A DNA stretch of 64,000 nucleotides from Actinomadura violacea (GTDB lineage: Bacteria; Actinomycetota; Actinomycetes; Streptosporangiales; Streptosporangiaceae), in assembly GCF_017573465.1 (NCBI RefSeq), contig NZ_JAGEPF010000007.1, positions 124,001 to 188,000 of the forward strand, read 5' to 3'. The notes beneath the pieces are model-generated. The model had not been told where the DNA came from and did not search any database. It worked only from the letters and a program-made list of their open reading frames with translations. This document shows, in pieces, positions 9,463-30,135 of this stretch (position 1 is the first letter of the stretch; every line of letters begins with the position of its first letter). A program made the translations under genes and the position numbers.

Positions 9463-10920
9463 GTGATCTGGTTGGACATTTCGGTGAACTCTGAGAAAGC
9501 CCTTTCGGTCGGGCAGGAGGCGCTGTGGTTTCTGCGTGAGCTGGCCCCGGAAAGCGCCGCCTACAATCTCGCGTTCGGGGTGCGGGTGCGCGGCCGCGTC
9601 GACGGGGCGGCCCTGCGCGCGGCGGTGGCGGCGGTCGCGGCGCGGCACGACATGATCCGCTCCCGGTTCGCGGTGTCGCGGGGCCGTCCGGTCCGCCTGG
9701 TGGGCGCCGAGGGCCCGGGTCTGGAGATCGAGGACGCGACCGGCATGGACGGGCTGCGCGCCGCCGCGCACCGGGTGGTGGCCGAGCCGTTCGACCTGGC
9801 CGCCGCCGCGTTCCGGTGCCGCCTCGTGCGCGGTCCGGGCGACACCTCGGTCCTGGTCCTGGCCTCCCACCACATCGCCAGCGATGCCCTGGCCCACGGG
9901 ATCGTGCTGCGCGAGGTGTTCGACGCCTACGCCGCGCTCGTCGCGGGCAAGGCGCCCGGCTGGCCGGAGCCCGCGGGCGACTTCGACGGCCATGTGCGCG
10001 ACGAGGAGAGGCTGCTGGCCTCCGCGCGGGCGGCGGAACTGGAGCGGCACTGGCGCGCGGAAGCGGTCGGCGCCGAGGCCGCCGAGTTGCCGACCGACCG
10101 GCCGCGCCCGCCCCGCCGGGCCTTCACCGGCGGCACCATCGAGCACGCCGTGCTCCCGGAGCAGGCCGCGCGGATCGCGCAGGCCGCCGACGCGCTCGGC
10201 GTGACGCGGTTCTCGTTCCTGCTCGCGGCGTTCCAGGCGGTGACGCACCGGTACACGCGCAGCGCGGAGTTCCTGGTCGGCTGCCCGCTGACGACCCGGT
10301 TCGGCCGCGCGCACCGCGAGACCGTGGGCTACTTCGTCAACACCGTGCCGGTCCGGGCGCGGTTCGGGCCGGCGACCACGTTCCGGGAGACCGCCACCGC
10401 CGCGCAGCGCGCCGTGACGCAGGGCCTGGCGCACGGCCGGTACCCGATCGGACGGCTCGTCCACGACCTCGGCGGGCACCGGGACCCGGGCCGGTCCCCG
10501 CTGTTCCAGCTCACGTTCACGATGGTCGGCGGCGAGGGGGCCGGCCCGGTGGCCGCCCTCGGCCTGGCGGGGGAGCGGTCGGCGGCGCGGGCCCGCGTCG
10601 CGGGCCTGGACCTCGCTCCCCTGGACCTCGACCAGCAGGAAGGGCAGTTCGACCTGGCCGTGGAGATGGTGGACGCGGGCGGGACGCTCAGGGCCGTGGG
10701 CCGCTACGACGGCGCCCTGTTCGAGCGGGACACCGTCGCCCGGTTCCTCGGGCACCTCGTCGCCTTCGCGGGCGCCGCGGCCGAGGCCCCCGACCGTCGC
10801 GTCCGGCAGGTGCCGCTGATGGACGCCGACGAGGCGGCCCGCACGCTGGCGCTCGGGGCGGCCCGTCCCGCCGGGGACGCCGGTCAGCACACGTCCGCCC
10901 GGTTCCGGCCGGTGCCGTAG
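9463..10920 (+). CDS. Second free-standing NRPS condensation protein
   Basis: 485 aa from GTG 9463; an in-frame GTG at 9484 is an alternative. Single condensation domain with S-H-H-I-A-S-D-A at about aa 140 (catalytic His present). It is paralogous to the protein at 2858-4255, sharing D-Q-Q-E-G-Q-F-D-L-A-V-E near the C terminus, and again ends near a would-be C/A border (L-A-L-G-A). It lies between the two-module NRPS ending in Gly and the next NRPS, which begins with an A domain. I infer that it joins the growing chain on T2 to the residue on T3. Its 3' end overlaps the convergent gene by 37 bp. Confidence 0.88.
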   Translation: MIWLDISVNSEKALSVGQEALWFLRELAPESAAYNLAFGVRVRGRVDGAALRAAVAAVAARHDMIRSRFAVSRGRPVRLVGAEGPGLEIEDATGMDGLRAAAHRVVAEPFDLAAAAFRCRLVRGPGDTSVLVLASHHIASDALAHGIVLREVFDAYAALVAGKAPGWPEPAGDFDGHVRDEERLLASARAAELERHWRAEAVGAEAAELPTDRPRPPRRAFTGGTIEHAVLPEQAARIAQAADALGVTRFSFLLAAFQAVTHRYTRSAEFLVGCPLTTRFGRAHRETVGYFVNTVPVRARFGPATTFRETATAAQRAVTQGLAHGRYPIGRLVHDLGGHRDPGRSPLFQLTFTMVGGEGAGPVAALGLAGERSAARARVAGLDLAPLDLDQQEGQFDLAVEMVDAGGTLRAVGRYDGALFERDTVARFLGHLVAFAGAAAEAPDRRVRQVPLMDADEAARTLALGAARPAGDAGQHTSARFRPVP

Positions 10921-11333
10921 CGGAACCGGCGCAGCCTGATGCGCTCGCACCCGTCGCCGCAGGTCGCGGTGACGGTCCGGTGCGTGCCGCCGAGTTCGGC
11001 GACCCAGAACACGTCCCCGATGATGATCTTCTGCCCGCTGGTCGCCGTGCCGTCCTCGGCGGAGCTGAACACGATGTCGACGTCGGAGCAGCCGGCCGGG
11101 AGCTGGCCCCAGGCGACGGCCCACTGGTCGCGGCCGCCGGGCGGCCGGCCCCGCCACGCGCCCCGCACGAGCGGGCCGCCGATCGAGCTGACCACCGAGA
11201 TGTCGGCCAGCAGCGGGCCGGCGTAGACCTCGAAGGCGGGCCTGCCGCGCACGCCCTTGGCGGTGTGCACGGTGATGCCGCTGAGCGGCAGCCGGACCAG
11301 CGGGGGCGTGGTGTGCTCGAACACCGGTCTCAT
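10884..11333 (-). CDS. Hypothetical protein in NRPS cluster, 149 aa
   Basis: Minus strand. I chose the ATG at 11333 because GGAGGGGG precedes it; upstream in-frame codons lack a ribosome site and fall in the intergenic region. No family recognised. It looks soluble and beta-rich (runs such as V-Y-A-G-P-L-L-A-D-I-S-V-V and Q-K-I-I-I-G-D-V-F-W-V). It has a C-G-D-G-C pair near the end and a cysteine as the last residue. No signal peptide or membrane segment. It is divergent from the SbnA-like gene, with which it shares a palindrome-containing promoter region, and its 3' end overlaps the C-domain gene. A cluster-specific role is likely from position only. Confidence 0.6.
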   Translation of the reverse strand: MRPVFEHTTPPLVRLPLSGITVHTAKGVRGRPAFEVYAGPLLADISVVSSIGGPLVRGAWRGRPPGGRDQWAVAWGQLPAGCSDVDIVFSSAEDGTATSGQKIIIGDVFWVAELGGTHRTVTATCGDGCERIRLRRFRYGTGRNRADVC

Positions 11334-11392
11334 GGATCCCCCTCCGGGACGTGCTCGGGCCGCCGACGTCCACAGTCTCCAGGCCCCTCTTT

Positions 11393-11418
11393 CATGTGTC
11401 AAGAGTTCTTTACAGGTA
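11393..11418. promoter_or_regulatory. Operator-like palindrome in divergent promoter region upstream of SbnA-like gene
   Basis: A 26-bp imperfect inverted repeat. The left arm is CATGTGTCAAG; the right arm, CTTTACAGGTA, reads TACCTGTAAAG in reverse complement (7 of 11 match). It contains a plus-strand TTTACA at 11410-11415 and a minus-strand TTGACA (11397-11402) as back-to-back -35 candidates. A near copy is at 30056-30081 beside the ArsR gene (about 18 of 25 positions identical). The rest of 11334-11598 has no gene; GTATAAG/GTATAGG words recur at about 11414, 11498 and 11511. Confidence 0.5.
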
Positions 11419-11598
11419 TAAGTTCCATTTAGATGGTGCTGATAGCCGGTATGCGCGACGCCGTTAGGGACACCGCGCGGCGGCCCTGACAAGAGCCCGG
11501 TATAGGGCCCGTATAAGCACCGACTCGCAGGCTTGGTCCAGCCATTGACGCAGATCTGCTCTCGCCGGCGGATTCTGACACCCGGGGGAAGGTGGAAC

Positions 11599-12597
11599 GT
11601 GGACGGCAGTCCGCTGAAAGGGATACTCGACACCGTCGGCAATACGCCGCTGGTGGAGTTGACCGCGCTGAGCGGCGGCGCCGGCTTCCGGCTGTACGCG
11701 AAGCTGGAGCGCTTCAATCCAGGGGGGAGCACCAAGGACCGGACGGCGCTGAGCATGGTCCGCGCCAGGGTCGTGAGCGGGGAGCTCGTCCCGGGCCGCT
11801 CCACGATCGTGGAGTCCAGCTCCGGGAACCTCGGCGTCGGCCTCGCCCAGATCTGCCGCTACTACGGGCTGCGCTTCGTGTGCGTGGTCGACGCCCGCAC
11901 GACCGAGCAGAACCTCGCCATCCTGCGCGCCTACGGGGCGGAGGTGGAGCGGGTGTGCGACCCCGACCCGAGCACCGGCGAGTACCTGCCGGTGCGGCTG
12001 CGCCGGACCCGGGAGCTGGTGGCCTCGATCCCGGACGCGTACTGGCCCAACCAGTACGCCAACCCGCTCAACCCCCGCGCGCACCGGACGACCATGGCCG
12101 AGATCGCCGAGTCGCTCGACGGCCGGGTGGACTACCTGTTCGCCGCCGCCAGCACCTTCGGCACCCTGCGCGGCTGCGCCGAGTACGTGCAGGCCAACGG
12201 GCTCGCGACGACCGTCGTCGGGGTGGACGCGGTCGGCAGCGTGATCTTCGGCCCCGAGCACGCGACCGGGACGCACCGGCTGCTCCCCGGGCACGGCGCG
12301 TCGGTCCCGCCCCCGCTGGCCGCCATGGACCTGGTGGACCGCGCCGTCCACGTGACCGACCTGGAGTGCGTGGTGCAGTGCCGGCGCCTGGTCGCGCGCG
12401 AGGCGATCCTCGCGGGCGGCTCGTCCGGCGCGGTCGTCGCGGCGGTGGAGCGGCTGCGCGGCGAGCTGCCGGCGGGCGCCAACGCCGTGGCGATCTTCCC
12501 GGACGGCGGCGACCGCTACCTCGACACCATCTACTCCGACGCCTGGGTGCGGCGGCACTTCGGCGAAGTCTCCCATCTATGGAAAGAGCGAACATGA
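11599..12597 (+). CDS. SbnA-like PLP synthase (2,3-diaminopropionate branch candidate)
   Basis: 332 aa from GTG 11599, preceded by GGAAGGTGG; a longer frame exists upstream but has no ribosome site. Fold-type II cysteine-synthase family: N-P-G-G-S-T-K-D-R carries the PLP lysine (about K46), then E-S-S-S-G-N for phosphate/substrate and G-G-S-S-G-A near the C terminus. The stretch [12 protein letters not shown] and the length are typical of SbnA/VioB-type enzymes rather than housekeeping CysK. SbnA makes N-(2-amino-2-carboxyethyl)-L-glutamate from O-phosphoserine and glutamate; SbnB then releases 2,3-diaminopropionate. No SbnB is visible here. It overlaps MbtH by ATGA. Role in diaminopropionate supply is inferred from the family. 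Confidence 0.82.
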   Translation: MDGSPLKGILDTVGNTPLVELTALSGGAGFRLYAKLERFNPGGSTKDRTALSMVRARVVSGELVPGRSTIVESSSGNLGVGLAQICRYYGLRFVCVVDARTTEQNLAILRAYGAEVERVCDPDPSTGEYLPVRLRRTRELVASIPDAYWPNQYANPLNPRAHRTTMAEIAESLDGRVDYLFAAASTFGTLRGCAEYVQANGLATTVVGVDAVGSVIFGPEHATGTHRLLPGHGASVPPPLAAMDLVDRAVHVTDLECVVQCRRLVAREAILAGGSSGAVVAAVERLRGELPAGANAVAIFPDGGDRYLDTIYSDAWVRRHFGEVSHLWKERT

Positions 12598-12853
12598 CAG
12601 AGAACGAGCGCTTCCTGGTGGTGCGGAACGACGAGGAGCAGTACTCCCTCTGGTGGTCCGGACGCGACCTGCCCGCCGGCTGGCACGCCGCCGGCGTCGA
12701 GGGCACCCGCGAGGAGTGCCTGGCGCATATCGGCGAGGTCTGGACGGACATGCGCCCGCTCAGCCTCCGCCGCCGGATGGCCGCGGCCGCGTCCGGTGCC
12801 GCGGACGGTGCCGCGTCCGGGGCGCCCGCCGAGGCCGGGTCCGGGAGCCCTGC

Positions 12854-12857
<4 letters not shown>
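12594..12857 (+). CDS. mbtH: MbtH-family NRPS chaperone
   Basis: 87 aa, ATGA overlap with the upstream gene and GTGA overlap with the downstream NRPS. The MbtH signature is clear: N-D-E-E-Q-Y-S-L-W, then P-A-G-W, and W-T-D-M-R-P-L-S-L, with the diagnostic Ser-Leu-Trp and the later Trp residues. The last 25 residues are an Ala/Gly/Ser-rich tail beyond the usual length. MbtH proteins bind adenylation domains and are needed for folding or activity. As the only MbtH here it probably serves all six A domains. Confidence 0.95.
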
Positions 12858-25160
<12,303 letters not shown>

Positions 25161-25161
<1 letters not shown>

Positions 25162-26387
25162 TGGACATCGACACGGACACCGCCATTAACCTCGACACCG
25201 CCGTCGACATCGACGCCGGGCGGCTCCTGCGCGACCTGGACGAGCTGGCCCGCTTCGGCGGGCGCCCGGACGGCGGCGTCGACCGGGTCGCCGGATCGCC
25301 GGCCGACCTGGCCTCCCGCGCCTGGCTCGCGGACCGCCTCGCCGAGGCGGGCCTGGCCGCCCGCACCGACGCCGCCGGCAACGTGTTCGGCCAGGTCCCC
25401 GGCGCGCGCCCGTGGCTGCTCGCCGGCTCGCACACCGACACCGTCCCCGCCGGCGGGCGGCTCGACGGCGCGTACGGCGTGATCGCGGCGCTGGAGGTGC
25501 TGCGCACCCTGCACGAGCACGGCCATCCGGCGGCCGGCGCGCTGGAGGTGGTGAGCTTCTGGGACGAGGAGGGCGCCGGTCCGGCGTCGGCGGGCGGCCT
25601 TGCCGGCTCGACCGCCATGTGCGCCGGCGACCACGTCCGCGACCTGCGCGCCTACCTGGAACTGCACATCGAGCAGGGGCCGCGGATGGAGCGCGACGGC
25701 CTGGAGCTGGCGGTGGTCGAGGGGATCGTCGGCATCGAGCGCCACCAGGTGGTGATGCGCGGCGCCGCCAACCACGCCGGGACGACCCCGATGGACGAGC
25801 GCGCCGACGCGGGCCGCGCGGCCGCGGTCGTGGCGGCCGCCGTCCCGGACCGCGTCCTCGGCGTCGACCCCGCGATGGTCGTCAACGTCGGCCACATCGA
25901 GTTCCTCCCGGGTGCGCCGAACGTCGTCCCGGGGGAGGCCCGCCTGGTGGTGGAGTGGCGGGGCGCCCGCGACGACTCGCTGCTGCGCGCGGAGAAGGAG
26001 CTGTCCGCCCTCGCCCACGACACGGCCGAGGCGCTCGGCTGCCAGGGCGAGATCCGTGCGGTGTCGCGCAAGCCGCCCGCGGTGTTCGACCCCGGCCTCT
26101 GCGACCTCGTCGCGCGGGCGTGCCGCGCCGCGGGCGGCCCGGCCGGCCGGATGCACAGCTTCGCCGGGCACGACGCGGGCGTGCTCAGCGCGCACGTCCC
26201 CACGGCGATGATCTTCGTTCCGAGCGCGGGCGGCGTCAGCCACTCGCCGCTGGAGCACACCCCGGAACCGATGCTGGCGCGCGGCTGCCGGGCGCTCCTG
26301 GCCGCCGTCGCCGAGGCCGCCGGACGCGGTCCCGCCGGCACTGGCGGCACTGGCGGCACCGCCCGCCCGCCCAGAGGTGAGGAGTAA
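25161..26387 (+). CDS. M20-family N-carbamoyl-amino-acid / allantoate amidohydrolase-like enzyme
   Basis: 408 aa; ATG overlaps the NRPS stop (TGATG) with AGGAGGA upstream. Metal-site motifs are intact: G-S-H-T-D-T-V-P (about aa 90), D-G-A-Y-G-V, F-W-D-E-E-G (about 134), E-L-H-I-E-Q-G-P, the dimerisation-domain N-H-A-G-T-T-P-M, and G-H-D-A-G near the C terminus. This is the AmaB/HyuC/AllC branch, which hydrolyses N-carbamoyl groups with two divalent metals. It is coupled to the NRPS and to the LOG and carbamoyltransferase genes, so a ureido compound is a reasonable substrate (inference). No signal peptide, so cytoplasmic. The substrate is open. Confidence 0.82.
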
Positions 26388-26391
26388 TGCG

Positions 26392-27117
26392 ATGAGCGAA
26401 TCCGCCGCGGTCGCGTCCGTCCCGGACCGGCCCCCGCATCCGGTGCCCGCGCCCGTCCCCCCGGCGCCGGCCGCGTCTCCCGCCGCGCGGCGCGGGACCG
26501 TCCAGGTCGCGGTGTTCTGCGGCGCCCGCGCGGGCGCCCGCGGCGACTACGTCGAGTTCGCCGCGGCGCTCGGCGCCGGGCTGGCCGCGCGGGGCGCCGG
26601 ACTGGTCTACGGCGCCGGCTCGGTCGGCGTCATGGGCTCGGTGGCCGCCGCCGCCCGCGCGGGCGGCGCCCGGGTCGTCGGCGTCATCCCCGCCTCCCTG
26701 TTCGAGCGCGAGCGGCCGTCCTCGACGGGGGAGGAGCTGGTGGTCGTGCGGACCATGCACGACCGCAAGGCGCTGATGTACCGGTTGTCGGACGCCTTCA
26801 TCGGCCTGCCCGGCGGGCTCGGCACGCTCGACGAGCTGATGGAGGTCGCGACGTGGAGCCAGCTCGGGCTGCACGCCAAGCCGGTCGTGCTGCTGGACGT
26901 CGCCGGCTACTTCCGGCCCCTGCTCGCCGCCCTCGACCACGCCGTCGCGGAGGGGTTCGTCAGCGCCGCCGACCGGGCCCTGATCACCGTGGCGGAGACC
27001 GTCGGGGAGGCCCTCGACCTGATCGCCCCGGCCCGCGGCCACGAGGACGACCGGGCGGTGGAGGCCGGCCGCGGCCTCGCGGCCGCCCCCTTCACCCCCA
27101 ACGGGAGGACACGATGA
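26392..27117 (+). CDS. LOG-family nucleotide phosphoribohydrolase-like protein
   Basis: 241 aa from ATG 26392, preceded by GGTGAGGAG; the GTG at 26377 is less likely. The Rossmann-like LOG fold shows C-G-A-R-A-G at the start, G-A-G-S-V-G-V-M-G in the middle and the signature P-G-G-L-G-T-L-D-E-L. The first about 35 residues are a Pro/Ala-rich tail beyond the usual length. LOG enzymes split nucleoside 5'-monophosphates into base and ribose phosphate; older annotations call them lysine decarboxylases. Why an NRPS cluster holds one is unclear. It could release a nucleobase or act as a neutral passenger. ATGA overlap with the carbamoyltransferase suggests one transcript. Confidence 0.85.
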   Translation: MSESAAVASVPDRPPHPVPAPVPPAPAASPAARRGTVQVAVFCGARAGARGDYVEFAAALGAGLAARGAGLVYGAGSVGVMGSVAAAARAGGARVVGVIPASLFERERPSSTGEELVVVRTMHDRKALMYRLSDAFIGLPGGLGTLDELMEVATWSQLGLHAKPVVLLDVAGYFRPLLAALDHAVAEGFVSAADRALITVAETVGEALDLIAPARGHEDDRAVEAGRGLAAAPFTPNGRTR

Positions 27118-28043
27118 GGCACGACGCACGCGACCTGATCTCGCTGACCGACCTGGCGGACGAGGACCTGCAGGCGATCGTCCTGCGCGGCGTGGACCAC
27201 GCGGCGGGCCGCACGGGCGGCGAACGCCCGCTGACCGGCCGGGTCGTCGGCACCTACTTCAGCAAGACCTCCACCCGCACCCGCACCGCGTTCACCTGCG
27301 CCGCGCTGCGCCTCGGCGCGCAGGTGATCGCCTACGGCCCGGGCGACCTGCAGCTCAACACCGGCGAGAGCATCGAGGACACCGGCCGGGTGTTCGCCGC
27401 GATGCTGGACGCGGTGGTGGCGCGGACGGCGGGCCCGCCCGCGGAGCTGCGCGCCATGGCGGCCCACCCCCGGATGGCGGTCGTCAACGCGATGACCGCC
27501 GACGAGCACCCCACCCAGGCGCTCGCCGACCTCACCACCCTGCAGGAGCGCTTCGGCGGCATCGAGGGGCTGCGGCTGCTCTACGTGGGGGAGGGGAACA
27601 ACACGGCGGCGGCGCTGGCCCTCGCTCTGACCCGCTTCGCGGGCACGCACCTGGAGCTGCGCACACCGCCCGGCTACGGGGTCGACCCGGCGGTGCTGGA
27701 GCGGGCGCGGATCCTGGCGGACGGCCACGGCGCGGTCGTCGCCGAGCGCCACGACATGGCGGACCTGCCCGGCGACCTGGACGTCGTCTACACCACCCGC
27801 TGGCAGACCACCGGCACCAGCAAACCGGACCCGGACTGGCGTTCGGTGTTCGCGCCGTTCCGGGTGACGGCCGAGCTGTGGGACGACCATTCCAAGGCGG
27901 TGTTCATGCACGACCTGCCCGCCCACCGCGGCGAGGAGGTGGACGCCGACGTCCTGGACGGGCCGGCGAGCATCGCCTTCACCCAGGCGGAGAACAAGCT
28001 GCACAGCGCGATGGCCGTCCTCGAGTGGTGCATGCGGGGATGA
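27114..28043 (+). CDS. Ornithine/aspartate carbamoyltransferase-family enzyme with variant substrate site
   Basis: 309 aa, ATGA overlap with LOG, GGGAGGA upstream. The carbamoyl-phosphate motif S-T-R-T-R-T at about aa 52 is intact, and H-P-T-Q follows at the expected place. The amino-acid side differs from ornithine carbamoyltransferase: H-C-L-P reads H-D-L-P-A (about aa 264) and the usual S-M-G loop reads R-W-Q-T-T-G. That argues against arginine biosynthesis. Viomycin and capreomycin clusters contain such a homologue (VioL/CmnL) for carbamoylating diaminopropionate (from memory). Together with the SbnA-like gene I infer formation of beta-ureidoalanine, free or within the peptide. The substrate is inference; the family is firm. 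Confidence 0.85.
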   Translation: MRHDARDLISLTDLADEDLQAIVLRGVDHAAGRTGGERPLTGRVVGTYFSKTSTRTRTAFTCAALRLGAQVIAYGPGDLQLNTGESIEDTGRVFAAMLDAVVARTAGPPAELRAMAAHPRMAVVNAMTADEHPTQALADLTTLQERFGGIEGLRLLYVGEGNNTAAALALALTRFAGTHLELRTPPGYGVDPAVLERARILADGHGAVVAERHDMADLPGDLDVVYTTRWQTTGTSKPDPDWRSVFAPFRVTAELWDDHSKAVFMHDLPAHRGEEVDADVLDGPASIAFTQAENKLHSAMAVLEWCMRG

Positions 28044-29374
28044 GCCGGGCCGGGGAGCGCGAACCGGCGGACGGAGTCACTCCGCTGCGCGGCAACACCG
28101 ACTTCCTGCTGCTGTGGATCGGCGCGGGGCTGTCCCTGCTCGGCGCGCGCGTCGTCTCCCTGGCCTACCCGCTGCTGGTGTACGCGCAGACGCACTCGCC
28201 CGGCCGCGCGGGGCTGGTGGGGTTCGCCGCGCTGGCCCCCTACGCGGTCGTGCAGCTGCCCGCCGGGGTGCTGGTGGACCGCTGGGACCGGCGCACCGTG
28301 ATGATCGCCTGCGACGCGGGCCGGGTGCTCGCGCTCGGCGCGCTGGTGTGCGCGCTGCTGCTGGACCGTCCGGCGTTCGCGCTCCTTATGGCCGTGGCGT
28401 TCGCCGAGGGGAGCCTGACCGTCACCTACCGGCTGGCGGAGCGCGCGGCGGTCCGCAACGTGGTCGAGCCCGGGCAGCTGCCGGCGGCGCTGTCGCGCAA
28501 CGAGGCGCGGGAGCAGGCGGCGGGGCTGCTCGGCCGCCCGTGCGGACCGGCGCTGTTCGGGCTCGCCGTCTGGGCGCCGTTCGTGTTCACCGTCGTGGGG
28601 CAGGCGCTCGGGCTGCTGACGCTGCTGCTGATCAGGAAGCCGTTCCAGCGGCCCCGCGCACCGGCGGGGCCGCGGCGGATGCGGGCGGACCTGGCGGCGG
28701 GGCTCGCCTGGGTGTGGCGCGAGCCCCTGATGCGCGCGGCGTCCGGCCTGATCGCCGGCAGCAACCTGCTGTTCCAGGCCCTCAACCTGACGCTGGTGAT
28801 CACGATCGGCAAGGGCGCGGACCTCACCGTGATCGTGGCGGTGTCCGCGGTCGGCGGGATGCTGGGCGCGCTGTCGGCGCCGTGGTTCCGGCGGCGGGCG
28901 AGCCTGCGCACCGTCATCATCGTGGCGAACGCGGTGTGGGCGGTGCTGATGCCGCTGGTCGCGCTGACCCGCGACCCGGTCGCGCTCGCGCTGCTGTTCG
29001 CCGGGATGGGCTTCGCGGGCGCGGTGTGGAACGTCGCGGTGGTGGTCTACCAGCTGCGGGTCACGCCGGACGAGCTGCAGGGACGCATCAACGGCGTCGT
29101 CGGGCTGGTGGCGTTCGGGCCGACCGCGCTCGGCTCCCTGCTCGCCGGCTACCTGCTGGGCGAGTTCGGGCCGGCCGGGACGGTGTACGCGCTGTCGGCC
29201 GCGATGGCCGTCCTCGCGCTGGCCGCCGTGGCCAGCCCCGCCGTGCGGGCCGCCGGGCCGGCCGCCGACCGGCCCGGCCGGGAGGAGCGGCCGCCCGAGC
29301 CGGCCGGCGCCGCGGCGTCCGGCACGACGCCGGGCGGCGCCGCACCGGGCGGCGCCGCGAGGGACGCGTCGTGA
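28040..29374 (+). CDS. MFS exporter (DHA3-like)
   Basis: 444 aa, ATGA overlap with the carbamoyltransferase gene, last of the run that began at 11599. About 12 hydrophobic segments; the intracellular loop has D-R-W-D-R-R-T after TM2. The C-terminal 45 residues are a Gly/Ala/Pro-rich tail. It resembles macrolide/drug exporters of the MefA type more than nutrient importers. As the terminal gene of the NRPS transcript it is the obvious candidate for product export. It is convergent with the small membrane-protein gene (12 bp gap). Confidence 0.85.
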   Translation: MSRAGEREPADGVTPLRGNTDFLLLWIGAGLSLLGARVVSLAYPLLVYAQTHSPGRAGLVGFAALAPYAVVQLPAGVLVDRWDRRTVMIACDAGRVLALGALVCALLLDRPAFALLMAVAFAEGSLTVTYRLAERAAVRNVVEPGQLPAALSRNEAREQAAGLLGRPCGPALFGLAVWAPFVFTVVGQALGLLTLLLIRKPFQRPRAPAGPRRMRADLAAGLAWVWREPLMRAASGLIAGSNLLFQALNLTLVITIGKGADLTVIVAVSAVGGMLGALSAPWFRRRASLRTVIIVANAVWAVLMPLVALTRDPVALALLFAGMGFAGAVWNVAVVVYQLRVTPDELQGRINGVVGLVAFGPTALGSLLAGYLLGEFGPAGTVYALSAAMAVLALAAVASPAVRAAGPAADRPGREERPPEPAGAAASGTTPGGAAPGGAARDAS

Positions 29375-29386
29375 CGGGCCGGCCGT

Positions 29387-29650
29387 TCACTCGACCGTGC
29401 GGAGGATGCGCTCCATGTTGGTGACCCGCTCGCGGAGTTCGGTGAGGTCGTCGTGGATCCGGCTCTCCAGCTCCTGCGACCGCAGCACCAGTTCCTTGAG
29501 GTCGCTCTCGCGCGCCGCCGAGACCCGGGCCGTCACGATGCGGCTCGCCACCGTCAGGATGGTGACCACGAGGACGGTCATGAGGGCCACGAAGCCGAGC
29601 ACGAAGGTGATCTGGCCCCAGTCGCTCCAGCTGCCGCTCGCAGCGGTCAT
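29387..29650 (-). CDS. Small one-TM coiled-coil membrane protein
   Basis: 87 aa with AAGGAG before the ATG. One hydrophobic helix (about aa 14-37, I-T-F-V-L-G-F-V-A-L-M-T-V-L-V-V) is followed by a charged heptad-like region (L-K-E-L-V-L-R-S-Q-E-L-E-S-R-I) to the end. The layout is N-out, cytoplasmic coiled coil. It overlaps the ArsR gene by ATGA, so the two are co-made. I do not recognise a named family. A membrane-tethered partner or sensor for the regulator is possible. Confidence 0.75.
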   Translation of the reverse strand: MTAASGSWSDWGQITFVLGFVALMTVLVVTILTVASRIVTARVSAARESDLKELVLRSQELESRIHDDLTELRERVTNMERILRTVE

Positions 29651-29976
29651 TTCTGCTCCTTGGCGTTGTTGCTGAGAGTGGAGGCCGCCGCGGCAATCGA
29701 GGCGGCGGTCAAGGCTATCTCGAAGGACGTCACTTCGAGGTATTTCATGGCTTTGCCGTCCTTCGACAGCTCCAGCGTGGCGCGAATCAGGCCGGCCTCT
29801 TCCAGGCGCTGCGCGTGAATGTGCAGGAGCGGGCGGCTCATCTGCAGTTCGCGCGCGAGCTGGCTGACGTAGTTCCGCTTACCGGCGAGCGCGGCGATGA
29901 TGCGCAGCCGGTGCGGGTTGGCCAGCGCAGAAAGGGCGGCCAGCAGTTCGTCCCCCGTCAGTGGGGTGTTGCTCAT
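29647..29976 (-). CDS. ArsR-like winged-helix transcriptional regulator
   Basis: 109 aa. Winged helix with A-L-A-N-P-H-R-L-R-I-I-A-A-L (helix 1-2) and Y-V-S-Q-L-A-R-E-L-Q-M-S-R-P-L-L-H-I-H (recognition helix). The usual ArsR metal motif C-x-C is absent; there is no cysteine at all. A non-metal signal is therefore likely, perhaps the product or a membrane state through the coupled small membrane protein. A palindrome sits between it and the divergent lipoprotein gene (30056-30081), with a near copy in front of the SbnA-like gene. I infer that it binds both. Confidence 0.85.
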   Translation of the reverse strand: MSNTPLTGDELLAALSALANPHRLRIIAALAGKRNYVSQLARELQMSRPLLHIHAQRLEEAGLIRATLELSKDGKAMKYLEVTSFEIALTAASIAAAASTLSNNAKEQK

Positions 29977-30055
29977 TTGGGTTCCCTTGACGACAGGTGA
30001 TCGGGAAACGGCGCTCCGGTCAGGGTAGTGGACGGCTCTTGTATTCCGAAGATGT

Positions 30056-30081
30056 CATGTGTTAGGAATAGTTTACACGTG
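30056..30081. promoter_or_regulatory. Operator-like palindrome between ArsR and lipoprotein genes
   Basis: 26-bp imperfect inverted repeat: left arm CATGTGTTAG, right arm (GTTTACACGTG) the reverse complement at about 7 of 10 positions. The plus strand offers TTTACA and, 16 bp on, TACAAC as -35/-10 for the lipoprotein. The minus strand offers CTAACA and, 16 bp on, TACAAG for the ArsR gene. A repressor here would cover both -35 boxes. Its near copy is at 11393-11418. Confidence 0.55.
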
Positions 30082-30135
30082 ATGACCTCGTCATACAACA
30101 GGCCGCTCGGGCGAGCGGCCGGGCCAGGGGGACGC

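Noticed and set aside
10939..11226. Plus-strand frame opposite the 149-aa hypothetical gene
   Set aside because: No ribosome site and poor composition; the minus-strand frame has GGAGGGGG and an operator.
9301..11373. Long minus-strand frame spanning the second free-standing C gene
   Set aside because: Antisense to a clear condensation domain. Only its last 29 codons, with their own ribosome site, are kept as a separate short ORF.
11599..12597. Housekeeping cysteine synthase
   Set aside because: [12 protein letters not shown] region and position next to MbtH and NRPS fit the SbnA branch better.
27114..28043. Arginine-pathway ornithine carbamoyltransferase
   Set aside because: HCLP and S-M-G motifs are altered, and no other arginine genes are nearby.
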